From the IMG/VR virus record IMGVR_UViG_3300008262_000100, positions 1 through 64,000 of that record: a DNA stretch of 64,000 bases; one strand, given 5' to 3'. A program made the translations under genes and the position numbers. Below the pieces are notes generated by a model. It worked only from the letters and a program-made list of their open reading frames with translations. It ran no database searches and was not told where the DNA came from. Each line of letters begins with the position of its first letter. Positions within the stretch are counted from its first letter, which is position 1. This document shows, in pieces, positions 45,501-54,565 of the stretch. The DNA comes from a virus.

Positions 45501-48500
45501 GACAAGTTTTGTTGAAGGCGAGCATGTTTGGTGCGGCTTTGAAGGCGCATCGTGGAATGTTTACAGATACACTGAAACTAATCTACAAGTAACAAATGCT
45601 GTTTATAAGACTGATACTAAAGAATTAATAATTACTACAAAAACTAACGTTAATTTAGTTCCGGGTACTTACATTGGAATTAATCAAACTAAAAAAATTA
45701 ATGGATTTTATAAAATAAATTCTGTTAATAAAGATTCTTTTACAGTCTCAGCAATAATTACACCGGCCCCTGCAAAGTTTGAAGATCAAAAAAGTATCCT
45801 TATTTTTAAGTTTGACCCTCAGCGAATATCGTCAATTGACCTAGCAGATGAAGTAACACCGGCGTATCCTAACGCTGGGGAAATAATTTGGACGGACGAC
45901 GCCGGAAATGGTAAGTGGGCTTCTTGGAAGTATACACCTGTATATGACGAGAATAGAATTGCTAACATTTCCCCTGCATATAATTTGCAAGTTGGAAAAC
46001 AGGTTGCTATAAATTCGGCCTCAACTATTGCAGCATCTTCTAGCTTAACTGGAACGGTGACAGTTTATGACAGGCCTAATTTACTTTCTCCTTGGATTTT
46101 AAGAGACGACATTGATCCACCTTTTATTTCTAATCAACAGTTAGGCGTGGAAACATCTAGATACGAAGGTAGCGTCCTTTCTATAACAAGTGATGCAAGA
46201 TGGTTAGCAACCGGAACGCCAACAGCAAGTAGAGTTACAACAAAATATTTAGGTAACTGGAACCAATCAACATCTTATCAAGTAGATGATATTGTTTCCT
46301 TTAACAACACGTTTTGGAAAGCAATCCAAACATCGTCAGCGACCCAACCGTCTGCAACTGGGACTAAATGGGACGAGATTTATTATATTCCTGTAAATCG
46401 TTCTGGAAATAATTCGTCTTTAGTGGGACAGGGTATCATTTCCTTGTACCAAAAAGACAGTAACAACATTTTTACCTTAGTCGATAGTATTGTTAGTCCA
46501 GAGCCTAGTGCTAATGAAAACTTTGGTTCTACTATTACTTTTGGAAATAATTGTTTGTTTGTTGGAGCTACTGGCTCAGATAACAGCAGCGGAAAGGTAT
46601 ATCAGTTTAACTACGAAACTATTGTAATGGCGTCGAGTCCTTATAATCCTAGCGGTAGCAACGGTACTAGATTAAAAGTATCATCTACTGTCGGTATATC
46701 AGCAGATATGCTAGTTTCTGGTATAGGTTTCAATAAAGGGCAATATGTAGTATTAATTCTTGATTCTACAACACTTCAACTAAGCGACCCGCCAGATCAA
46801 ACGCCTGACGGTATTTTAAATTTTACTGTTACTAAGTGGAAGTATGTAGGTAAAAAAACCGCAGGATCGCAAGCAAAAATTCAATTTGGCAAATCAATTG
46901 CAATTAGCAAAGATTCGTCTACTCTGTTGATTTCAGCACCAGGCACAACCACCTTCTTGACAAACAACACAGTAGATGTTAACGGAATTGTTTTTGTTTA
47001 TAAAAATATTGGAAATAATATATATGAACAATCTCAAGATCCAATTGTTGGTGCAGATGTAAAATTTGGTGAAGGATTGGCTGTTTCAGACACTGGAGAA
47101 TATATAGCAATATCTTCGGTGTTGTTTGATGGTTTAAAATTAGATCAAGGAAAAGTTTTAGTTTATAAAACAACAACATCTACAACTGCGGTACATGCAT
47201 CAGATCTTATTCCTGGCAGAGTATATAAAATTAATTCTGCTGGATCAACAAACTTTATAAATGCCGGAGCATTTGAAAATAAAGTAGGCGAAACATTTAC
47301 TGCTACAAATAATTTAGTAGTAGCTCAAGGAAATCTTGAAGTAGGAAAATCTTACAAAATTTCTTCAATCGGAACAACAGATTTTACTCTTATTGGAGCA
47401 GCATCAAATACGCTAGGATTAGAGTTCATTGCAACATCTACTGGTACAGTAGGGTCAAGATTTTTAGTAAACGGAAAAACTTATAGAATAAAAACATTAG
47501 GAGATACTAATTGGGCTAGTGTTGGCGCAGTTTCTGCTACCTTCGAAGCAAGCATTATAAATGCAACCATGACAGTGTTTTCAGTAGCATCGGGAACACT
47601 ACAGCCAGAGCAAGGTATTTCTGGAGTCGGAATCGTTGCGGGTACTTATATTATAAATCAACTCACTGGCACACCAGGCCAAGCAGGCACATATACAGTT
47701 AGTATCAACCAGCCATCTTTAGTATCAAATACTACTGTAAAATCTTTTGCTGTTGGAATGACATTCCAAGCAACTGGCGCTAGCTCAGCCCTTGCAACCG
47801 GAACAGCCGTTCAAGGAACCGGCGTTGTTACTACAACAGGTATAGTAAATCAAATTTTATATACCCAGTATCAAGAAATTTTAAGTAAGACACCTGGGGT
47901 AGCAGAATTTTTTGGATCTAAAATATCATTCTTAAATGATTCAGAAAGCCTTGTAATTTTTAGTCCCAATGCTACAGTTAAAAACATTGTTACTTTTGAT
48001 AATAATGGAACTACATTCGACGATGAGACAACGGACTTTTTATATAATAAACCAAATACTGGTCGAGTAGATGTTTATGATAAGTATTCAGAAAAATGGA
48101 TCTTTGCTGAAAGCCTTACGAATAAAACTCAAGGTTCAGGCTACGGACATGCAATAGCTGTTGGCTACAATACAGTATTAGTTGGAGCACCTTACGAGTA
48201 TGATAGATTTAGTTTCTCAGGAAAAGTTTTTACATATCAAAAATTAAGAAATTCTTATAGCTGGAAAATTTTAAATTCTGAAGGTAATAAGGTAGATTTA
48301 ACTAAGATTAAACAGGCGTTTTTGTACAATAGCCGATCTAATAAAGTTATTACACAGTTAGATGTTGTCGATGTAGTACAAGGTAAGTTACCAAAGATTG
48401 CCAACGAAGAAATCAAATATAAAACTTTTTATGATCCAGCAATTTACTCGTCTGGATTAGATAATGTTAATGTAGACGAAGGCGCCGCCTGGACTAAAGA

Positions 48501-51500
48501 ATATGTTGGGCAACTATGGTGGGATTTAAGAACAGCTAAGTTTATTGACAGTTACGATAAAACTGATGTTGTATACAGAAATAGTACTTGGAATACGCTG
48601 TTTCCTGGTGCAAGCGTGGATGTATATGAATGGGTAGAAACTACACTAACACCAGATCAGTGGAATGCTCAAGCAGACACTGATGCCGGGCTGTCAAACG
48701 GAATTAGCGGAACTTCTTTGTATAATAACACTACCTATAGCATAGTTAAACGATACGATCGCATTTCAAAGTCTTTTAAAAATACCTATTACTATTGGGT
48801 AAAAAATAAAAAGACTATTCCAGCAAATAAATCTAGAATAATATCAGCTATTGATGTGGCAAATTTAATTGCCAACCCTAGAGGTGCCGGCTATAAATTC
48901 TTAGCATTAACAAGTGAAAATAGTTTTAGTCTTGTTAATGTACAACCGTTATTAGATAATAAAGATGTTATTTTAGGAATAGAATATTGGAATACAGAAA
49001 ATATTGATCAGAACATTCATAGTCAATGGAAAATTATCAGTAATACTGACCGAGATGTAATTCCTAAAAACATAGAACAAAAATGGTTTGATAGTCTTTC
49101 TGGCAAAGACTTATACGGAAGGCCCGTGCCCGATCCGCTATTACCTCCAAAGTTAATGTTTGGAATTGAAAATAGACCCCGCCAGGGAATGTTTATTAAT
49201 CGATTTGAAGCGTTAAAACAATTCATCGAAACTGTAAATTTAACTTTAGCAGGTTATCAATTAGTAGGACAAAAAAATCTTACTTCTTTTGATCAGTACG
49301 AACTAGAACCATCAAAAGAAACTACCGGACTATATGATGATGTTAAAGACACAGATGCAGAGTTAAGATTTGCCAGTGTTGGCTTGTTTAAGAAACCAGT
49401 GTTAATTCCAGTTATAGAAGATGGTAAAATAACAGATGTTATCATCGAAGAAAAAGGCAATGGCTATTTAAATCCACCGTATCTTCAAATTTTTGGAACA
49501 GGACAAGATGCAAGTATTAGAACAATTATTAATAGTATAGGTCAAGTAGTCGACATTGATATTATTAATCCAGGAGAAGGCTACACTTCTAATACTATAT
49601 TAAGTATTAGAAATTATTCTGTTTTAGTCCATGCCGATAGTCAAGCTCAAGGTGTATGGAGTATATATTCTTATGATTCTGATACTCTTTTATGGACTAG
49701 AGAAAGATCTCAGAGTTATGATGTAAGACGCTTCTGGAATTTTATAGATTGGTATGCATTAGGATATAATCAATTTACTTCTGTAGATTACATTGTGAAT
49801 AGTTTTTCTGATTTAATTAGCCTAGATACAGCAGTTGGACAAACTGTAAAACTTACATCGTCGTCAAGCGATAGTACATGGTTATTATTAGAAAAATATA
49901 CTAATTCGGAATCAGTTGATTGGACACAAAGTTATAAAGTTATTGGAAGAGAAAAGGGCACAATACAGTTAAGTCCGGCTTTGTATAATTTTGAAAATAC
50001 AGTATTTGGATACGATGGCTCTTTATATGATGGTACAGTTTTTGATAGCGCAGCATCAAAAGAATTACAAATTATGTTAGAGTCAATAAAAAATAATATT
50101 TTTATTGATGATTTAAGATCTAAATATTTAGAATTATTCTTTAATAGTATTCGATATGCATTTAGCGAACAAATTTATGTTGACTGGGCTTTTAAAACTA
50201 GTTTTGTACGAGCTCAACATAATGTTGGAGAATTAAGACAGCCAGTAACTTACAAAAATGACAATCTAGAAAATTTTGAAGATTACATAGACGAAGTTAA
50301 GCCTTACAGAACAATTATAAGAGAATACATTAGCTCTTATGATTCAACTGATGTTGTATCTTCTTCTGTAACAGATTTTGACTTAATACCTGCTAGCGAA
50401 GACAAACAATCACGATCAATAATAACAGAAGTTGTTAATGGTAAAATACTTGCCAAAGATAATTTAATTAATAGTTATCCTTGGAAATTTTGGCTTGATA
50501 ATATAGGTTTTGTTGTAACTGAAATTAAAGTTACAAGTGGCGGATCTGAGTATAAAACTGAGCCGACAGTTAGAATAATCAGCAACTCTGGAACGGGAGC
50601 ATCAGCAAAGGCTTTTGTTGCTAACGGCCAAGTAACTAGAGTTGTTGTTGTTGAGAACGGTGCTGGATACCTAAGTGCTCCTCAAATTGTTATAGAAGGC
50701 GGCACCCGAGGCACAGTTGCTAAGGCAATCGCAGTTATAGGTGATTCTGTAGTAAGGTCTAACAAAATTCAAATTAAATTTGATAGAATAACTTATAATT
50801 ATTTTCTCAATCAGTTAGAATCAGTTGACACACATACTGGAACAAATACTAAATTTCAGTTTCCGTTAACATGGGCACCCGATGTTAGAATTAATAAATC
50901 AACAGTTTCCATTAAGTTAGCAAACACAACAGAATTTAACGAAGTTCTTAGAGATACTTATAAATTATCTATCGTTACGTCTTTAGTAAACGGGTCTACA
51001 CAATATAGCGGATCAATTACATTTAATTCAGCGCCACCTAAGAATTCAACAATTAAAATTGAATATTTAAAGGATTGGTCTTTATTAAATGCAGCTGACA
51101 GGATACAGTATTATTACAATCCGTTAGACGGAATGCCGGGAAAAGATTTAGAACAGTTAATGGACGGTATTGATTACGGCGGAGTCCAAATTTTAGGATT
51201 AGGATTCGAAATTGGCCAAGGATGGGATAGTTTACCTTTCTTTAGCGATAGATGGGATTCCTTTGATTCAGAGTATGACGATTATGTAACTACAATATCT
51301 GATATAAATGAAAATACATTTATCTTAAATTATGTTCCAAATGCAGGTACTAAATTAAATGTTTACCATGCTAAGTTAGTAGTTGATAATGTAGTATCCG
51401 ATGGAGCAAATTTAAGATATCCGTATGATGCATTAGGTAGAAATCAAGTAGTAACAATTTTAACACCTACAACAAATCAAGCAATTGGCATACTTGTAAA

Positions 51501-54500
51501 TTATGTTCCGACTGGCAGTAGCGGAACTACGTTAAAAGTTTCAAGCACAGTTGGAATCGAACCAAACATGACAGTAATTGGAGATGGATTCTTCTCAAGT
51601 CAGTTTGTGGTAGAGATTATTGATAATACAACCCTAAAACTTAGTAACGGTCCTAATATACAAATTGGCACTAACAGTCGCTTATATTTTACAAAAAATA
51701 TTGCCGGCAGGAATATTATTCATGTACAGAGTACACACGGTGTTGAAGTAGGTGATACGGTAATAATTAATCCTTTAGTAAGTAACACAATTGCATTTGA
51801 TACAGTAGTAACAAATGTCTTAGATAGTCGTAGAGTTGAAATTGATCAGATTTTATTTAGAGATATCGCTCCTCCTTCTACCGATACTACTGATCCAATT
51901 CCGCCACTAATTTACGTAAATTTTTCTAGAACTTTAACGCCCGGAGTTGATTATGTTCAAGGAATAACTTCTGAAATAAAATTAACAGAAGCAGCAGAAG
52001 TAGGAAGCGTAGTATCAATATCTTCATTATTAGCCCCAATTAGGATTGATGCTGAAGATTATGACGCTATTGAAGGTTCGCCCACAAATGAAAATGCTGT
52101 TATGGAAACAGTTATTTCAACTGGCGAACCAGACGCTCCTAACTCAACAAAATATTCTGTTGAAATTCCTTCTGATTATGTGTTGTCTCAAGGCGACAAA
52201 ATTATTATCCGTAAAGATACTAGTGATGGATCTATAAACCCACAAGAGGGCGATTACGATACATCCTTAGTTGGAGGTCAGTTTGCAGAATCAAGTTTAA
52301 TTTCTGCACTTGGAATAGCAGCCGATGAAATTATAGTAGACGGTGATGGATTTGTGACTACTACTAACAGTCATGCTCCTGAAGAAATAGTGCCTGGGCA
52401 GATAGTTGATGCAGTTGCAATTAAAGTATACGAAAGACCAAGTAGTGGATCTGCAACAATTAAGGTTGACAATTATCTAGCAAATGGTGATCAGAAAGAA
52501 TTTGCTTTATCTCAAACACCAAACAGTCAAGAAGCTGTTATTGTAAAATTAACTAAAAAGATAGAAGTTGATGGCGAGATAACAACAATATCTAGTATTA
52601 TGAACAGGATTGAGGATTATGATGTATTGTTTAACAACCGATCAGTTAAATTCAATGTTCCTCCTGAAGCCGGAAATACAGTTTCTTTATTCTCAATTGG
52701 GTTTAGTGGAACTGATATTTTAGATATCGATTATTTTGTTGGAGATAGTAATAACATTGACTTTGTAACAAAAGCTTCATGGGTAGATCAGTTTGTAGCA
52801 CTGGTATATATCAATGGTATTAAAGCTGATCCAAGATTCTTTAAAACTGACGATTCTTACGAAGAACCAAACAGAATTGGTATAAGATTTGGTGTTGCGC
52901 CTGCTCAGTCAGATATTATCAATTATATTTTAGTTGCTAACTCTGAACAAACTTTTGCTTTAACAAAAACAGAAAGACTCCAAACAGATGGATCATTGGT
53001 ATACGATCTAAGTTATCAAGTTGGTGATTCTCTTCCTTACGAGTCTAATATGATAGTTAGAGTAAATCAACAGATACTGCAAGGTCCTTCAAACTCTTAT
53101 TTTACCATAGGAAGTAATAGATTAAACTATTCAATCGACCCAGCAAAGTTTCCTCCTAATTCTGTATCAATACAAAATATCGTAGTATTAGCAGATGGAA
53201 AACCTTTAATTTCAAATGTAGATTATACGATAGATTTATCAGGAATAACTGTTAAAATTAATAGGACAACCTATGCTAAGTATGTAAAGAAAGACTTGAC
53301 AGTTAGCATTAAACCAGACACTGGATATGTTTATATACCAGCAACTCCTACGGAATCTCCTAAAATATCATTTAGTGAATCATATGATGAAAGTGACATT
53401 GTTGAAGTTATTTCGTCGTATAAACATGATGTGTTAGACATTAAAAGAACATCTATTCCTGTATCACCTAACTTGAGTCTTGAACCAGACACAGTTGAAT
53501 TTTACTCTTATGTTGGTATTGCAGGCGGAATAGTACCTTTAGAAAGAGCCGTAAATAGTTCAGAATATATTTGGGTAATTAATAATGGAGAATTATTAGT
53601 TCCTGGTTCAGACTATATTTTGAATAGCGATAAAAAATCATTAAGATTATCATCGCCTCCATCTTCAACTGACAAGGTTGACATTATCACTTACAGTTCT
53701 AACATTATTAGTACCGGTGTGTCTTATATGCAATTTAAGGATATGTTAAATCGTGTTCATTATAAACGACTAAGTGCTAGAAAACAAACTCGTCTTGCAG
53801 CAGATTTAAAATATACAGATACTACTATCACAGTTGAAGATGCGTCTAACCTTTCAATACCTAATCCAGCAGGCAATAAACCTGGAATTATTGAAATTAG
53901 AGGAGAACGAATTGAATACTTTACAATTAACGGGACTGTACTCGGACAACTACGAAGAGGTACACTAGGAACAAGTACTCCAAAGATACACAAACAAGAT
54001 GCATTTGTTCAAGATATAAGTTCAAGTGAAACTATACCGTATAGTGATACTCTAATATCAGATAGTGTTGTAAGTTCAGGAACTAGCTCTGTTACTGTAG
54101 ATTTTAGTCCCGCAGAATTTAACTCAACTTGGAATTACCAAGGAAAACCGTTAACAACAGAAGTTATAAATTCTATTAAGAATAATGTTGCAGAAGTGTT
54201 TGTAAGCGGTATGCGATTAAAGAAAAAAAATTATCTAATGTACGATAAAGATCTAGGCCCTTACAGCCCTGCTGCAGATAGATCATATCCTGCAGAATTT
54301 ACAATTAATAATCTAAACTCTCAAATTTTGTTAACTGAAAGTCCAACCTATGGGGATACAGTAACAGTTGCAAAGAAAATAGGTGTTGATTGGGACGGAG
54401 TTACAAAAGTCACAAATACAGAGTCTAATATTTCTAGCTTCTTAAAAGCAGAACAAGGTATTTGGTATAATAGCATCGGTAAATATCCAGAAGGTCAATC

Positions 54501-54561
54501 TACGTTTGACAACAACACTGGAACATTTGACAACGATTCGATAACATTTGATCAAGGATAA
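39571..54561 (+). CDS. Giant baseplate/tail structural protein, 4996 aa
   Basis: One uninterrupted frame of nearly 15 kb. The N-terminus (FLPKFYQTTANKKFLQATVD, then KDYQDYINQLGVFGGNT) and a WDPHIDWDKFVNFQNYYWL segment resemble large structural proteins next to gp6 in marine T4-like phages. Residues about 2196-2890 carry several FG-GAP-like propeller blades (for example NFGSTITFGNNCLFVGA, GSGYGHAIAVGYNTVLVGAP) interrupted by tandem modules. GYxxxP repeats occur near 3290-3345 and 3650-3715. It occupies the place of the gp7/gp8/gp10 wedge genes and may combine several of their roles. No enzyme motif was noticed. The exact T4 counterpart is unresolved. Confidence 0.75.
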   Translation: MADKTNPNANFGNITSADFLPKFYQTTANKKFLQATVDQLIQPGTVKKINGYIGQENAKATSGDDIFIKAANSVRQQYQLEPGFIVTDELGNNNFFKDYQDYINQLGVFGGNTKDHSRLNQQEFYSWDPHIDWDKFVNFQNYYWLPYGPDAIEISGQQEKIESVYKVRLESQLSNNAYIFTPDGFERNPSLKLYKGQTYIFEIDSPSNPFVIKTHRSSGTLDKYLSDLLVYKTADEKITEAVESGTITFTVPFDCPDILFYVSTTDVNVGGVIYVTSIEENTSINVEEEVLGKKNYHLPAGFNLSNGMKVRFVGNVTPEKYKDTNWYVEGVGNEISLINEKDLDIVGKYTDIESVLFDSTPFDSLPFSDATTFAGQKDYIVINRASSDRNPWSRYNRWFHKDVVETSAKINGQNTANLDQDARAVRPIIEFEAGLKLFNFGLNSISNIDLIDTFTKDVFSNIEGQLGYNIDGVQIIEGHRILFVADEDILVNNKIYRVEFLTYEGERRIHLQEEVSPNINDVLVIDAGEINQGLAYWFNGTSWDLAQQKNTVNQPPLFDVFDNNLISFGDVTEYPGSTFIGTKIFSYKIGLGSNDLKLGFPLTYKNISNIGDIVFEFNLSWDTFQYKTDSNLVTQKIDVGYLYKKSNYSHNYINGWQTCKTTTTQAAIRIYKNSNITNNFKLDIFDNVDQLEDLIIKVYVNGVRLDGAKWSLITNNSFKEILLNEDIKTSDVLTIKAYTAQPVNNNGYYEVPINLQNNPLNEPVQLFTLGEVIDHVSSIENNVPFTGPLRDLGNITQYGTRFVQHSGPLSLAIYHLTNEKNNIVKAIELARDDYGKFKRQFILIADKFGEDIDIPSQVDKILQIMNKDKPKNSPYYFSDMVPFISCVSNEYEVIDSRIKTYPLINNFNLDTLSSRAVLVYINGTQKLARKDYTFNDQGFIVITSSINVGDKIKICEYENTSGCFMPPTPTKLGLWPAYEPKIYLDTSLVTPRVMIQGHDGSQILAYGDYRDVLLLELETRIFNNIKVTYDTSIFDIWDIVPGYNRKNNYSLEEYNNVLAPSFYKWSSLVNKDFTKPLSFDKTNSLTFNYKDNFSLNGTDVPGYWRGIYRWMLDTDRPNIAPWEMLGFSIQPTWWEDVYGPAPYTSDNLILWNDLADGIIREPNSPAVSNKKFQRPFLKTNIPVNDQGNIISPATSGLVNGVIMPSIVDNFVFGDVSPVEAAWRRSSYYSFSVILAAILLQPAKTLGSCFDLSRTKRNLAGQLIYSDTGLRIAPSDLKIPNVYTSTERTQTAGLINYIIDYIVSDNLSLYNAYIYDLKNLQARLTHRIGGFTSKEKFNLLLDSKTPTSKGSVFIPQEDYSIILNSSSPIKKLSYSGVIITKLPIGFGTGFGFEVKGYSKTTPYFIYYPYTQPGSIVNVGGISEAFTTWSTNSRYAAGKIVSYNNNFFRSKVLHTTTDEFIPTFYEVLGSLPVVGGQTAYIRDTWDKTSPQTIPYGTTFYTIQEVVDFLLGYGEWLKDQGFVFDDFNTAMEAIANWETSAKEFLFWTTQNWSIGKDKWKEWKPNTFISVGSVVRYNSEYYRAIVDAQESTIFVEQNYVKLDYLTDLGSSVISLSPSANKISFKAELSIAEDIRNPFNPYEIVKVDGTPILPEFINSYRKENNMSYSSTNGDGIYGASFYLIQKEQVVVLNNSTMFNDTIYSTSSGYRQQRIKAAGYVSTNWQGSFDVPGFIFDQAYILPWEPWKDYVLGDIVRYKEFYYTAITSLPGAEIFDLESWTKLDKTPSPELLPNWNYKATQFTDFYNLDSDNFDISQQKVAQHLIGYQKRQYLENIIQDDVSEFKFYQGMIGEKGTNNALNKLFDVLSASNKESVDFFEEWALRVGQYGASQSFDSLEFILDERLFKNNPQGFELVNETNSNTFDFIIRQTPADVYLKPLGYNSKPWRLLTNNSSYLRSPGYVRPDSVKLLLRSIDDIVNEDVTSFVEGEHVWCGFEGASWNVYRYTETNLQVTNAVYKTDTKELIITTKTNVNLVPGTYIGINQTKKINGFYKINSVNKDSFTVSAIITPAPAKFEDQKSILIFKFDPQRISSIDLADEVTPAYPNAGEIIWTDDAGNGKWASWKYTPVYDENRIANISPAYNLQVGKQVAINSASTIAASSSLTGTVTVYDRPNLLSPWILRDDIDPPFISNQQLGVETSRYEGSVLSITSDARWLATGTPTASRVTTKYLGNWNQSTSYQVDDIVSFNNTFWKAIQTSSATQPSATGTKWDEIYYIPVNRSGNNSSLVGQGIISLYQKDSNNIFTLVDSIVSPEPSANENFGSTITFGNNCLFVGATGSDNSSGKVYQFNYETIVMASSPYNPSGSNGTRLKVSSTVGISADMLVSGIGFNKGQYVVLILDSTTLQLSDPPDQTPDGILNFTVTKWKYVGKKTAGSQAKIQFGKSIAISKDSSTLLISAPGTTTFLTNNTVDVNGIVFVYKNIGNNIYEQSQDPIVGADVKFGEGLAVSDTGEYIAISSVLFDGLKLDQGKVLVYKTTTSTTAVHASDLIPGRVYKINSAGSTNFINAGAFENKVGETFTATNNLVVAQGNLEVGKSYKISSIGTTDFTLIGAASNTLGLEFIATSTGTVGSRFLVNGKTYRIKTLGDTNWASVGAVSATFEASIINATMTVFSVASGTLQPEQGISGVGIVAGTYIINQLTGTPGQAGTYTVSINQPSLVSNTTVKSFAVGMTFQATGASSALATGTAVQGTGVVTTTGIVNQILYTQYQEILSKTPGVAEFFGSKISFLNDSESLVIFSPNATVKNIVTFDNNGTTFDDETTDFLYNKPNTGRVDVYDKYSEKWIFAESLTNKTQGSGYGHAIAVGYNTVLVGAPYEYDRFSFSGKVFTYQKLRNSYSWKILNSEGNKVDLTKIKQAFLYNSRSNKVITQLDVVDVVQGKLPKIANEEIKYKTFYDPAIYSSGLDNVNVDEGAAWTKEYVGQLWWDLRTAKFIDSYDKTDVVYRNSTWNTLFPGASVDVYEWVETTLTPDQWNAQADTDAGLSNGISGTSLYNNTTYSIVKRYDRISKSFKNTYYYWVKNKKTIPANKSRIISAIDVANLIANPRGAGYKFLALTSENSFSLVNVQPLLDNKDVILGIEYWNTENIDQNIHSQWKIISNTDRDVIPKNIEQKWFDSLSGKDLYGRPVPDPLLPPKLMFGIENRPRQGMFINRFEALKQFIETVNLTLAGYQLVGQKNLTSFDQYELEPSKETTGLYDDVKDTDAELRFASVGLFKKPVLIPVIEDGKITDVIIEEKGNGYLNPPYLQIFGTGQDASIRTIINSIGQVVDIDIINPGEGYTSNTILSIRNYSVLVHADSQAQGVWSIYSYDSDTLLWTRERSQSYDVRRFWNFIDWYALGYNQFTSVDYIVNSFSDLISLDTAVGQTVKLTSSSSDSTWLLLEKYTNSESVDWTQSYKVIGREKGTIQLSPALYNFENTVFGYDGSLYDGTVFDSAASKELQIMLESIKNNIFIDDLRSKYLELFFNSIRYAFSEQIYVDWAFKTSFVRAQHNVGELRQPVTYKNDNLENFEDYIDEVKPYRTIIREYISSYDSTDVVSSSVTDFDLIPASEDKQSRSIITEVVNGKILAKDNLINSYPWKFWLDNIGFVVTEIKVTSGGSEYKTEPTVRIISNSGTGASAKAFVANGQVTRVVVVENGAGYLSAPQIVIEGGTRGTVAKAIAVIGDSVVRSNKIQIKFDRITYNYFLNQLESVDTHTGTNTKFQFPLTWAPDVRINKSTVSIKLANTTEFNEVLRDTYKLSIVTSLVNGSTQYSGSITFNSAPPKNSTIKIEYLKDWSLLNAADRIQYYYNPLDGMPGKDLEQLMDGIDYGGVQILGLGFEIGQGWDSLPFFSDRWDSFDSEYDDYVTTISDINENTFILNYVPNAGTKLNVYHAKLVVDNVVSDGANLRYPYDALGRNQVVTILTPTTNQAIGILVNYVPTGSSGTTLKVSSTVGIEPNMTVIGDGFFSSQFVVEIIDNTTLKLSNGPNIQIGTNSRLYFTKNIAGRNIIHVQSTHGVEVGDTVIINPLVSNTIAFDTVVTNVLDSRRVEIDQILFRDIAPPSTDTTDPIPPLIYVNFSRTLTPGVDYVQGITSEIKLTEAAEVGSVVSISSLLAPIRIDAEDYDAIEGSPTNENAVMETVISTGEPDAPNSTKYSVEIPSDYVLSQGDKIIIRKDTSDGSINPQEGDYDTSLVGGQFAESSLISALGIAADEIIVDGDGFVTTTNSHAPEEIVPGQIVDAVAIKVYERPSSGSATIKVDNYLANGDQKEFALSQTPNSQEAVIVKLTKKIEVDGEITTISSIMNRIEDYDVLFNNRSVKFNVPPEAGNTVSLFSIGFSGTDILDIDYFVGDSNNIDFVTKASWVDQFVALVYINGIKADPRFFKTDDSYEEPNRIGIRFGVAPAQSDIINYILVANSEQTFALTKTERLQTDGSLVYDLSYQVGDSLPYESNMIVRVNQQILQGPSNSYFTIGSNRLNYSIDPAKFPPNSVSIQNIVVLADGKPLISNVDYTIDLSGITVKINRTTYAKYVKKDLTVSIKPDTGYVYIPATPTESPKISFSESYDESDIVEVISSYKHDVLDIKRTSIPVSPNLSLEPDTVEFYSYVGIAGGIVPLERAVNSSEYIWVINNGELLVPGSDYILNSDKKSLRLSSPPSSTDKVDIITYSSNIISTGVSYMQFKDMLNRVHYKRLSARKQTRLAADLKYTDTTITVEDASNLSIPNPAGNKPGIIEIRGERIEYFTINGTVLGQLRRGTLGTSTPKIHKQDAFVQDISSSETIPYSDTLISDSVVSSGTSSVTVDFSPAEFNSTWNYQGKPLTTEVINSIKNNVAEVFVSGMRLKKKNYLMYDKDLGPYSPAADRSYPAEFTINNLNSQILLTESPTYGDTVTVAKKIGVDWDGVTKVTNTESNISSFLKAEQGIWYNSIGKYPEGQSTFDNNTGTFDNDSITFDQG
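46156..48250 (+). other. Propeller-like FG-GAP region of the giant protein with nested inserts
   Basis: Six blade-like segments can be picked out near residues 2196, 2315, 2437, 2496, 2779 and 2855, each with an F/Y-G start, a short strand and an L(V/I)xxAP or VxVY ending. Between blades 4 and 5 a block of three YKIxxxGxTxF modules is inserted (47200-47800). Confidence 0.5.
47200..47800 (+). repeat. Three tandem YKI-GTTDF-GA modules, third one interrupted
   Basis: Copies start GRVYKINSAGSTNF, GKSYKISSIGTTDF and GKTYRIKTLGDTNW. Copies 1 and 2 run on to GETFTATN and GLEFIATST. Copy 3 is split after VSATF by a 60-70 residue segment with a GVGIVAGTYI and GTYTVS signature, then resumes with AVGMTFQATG. 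Confidence 0.65.
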
Positions 54562-54565
54562 AAAA

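Noticed and set aside
54548-54565. Upstream start for the 201-aa fibre protein
   Set aside because: The ATG at 54548 lies inside the giant gene with no ribosome-binding site, while the ATG at 54566 follows AAGGAT at suitable distance.
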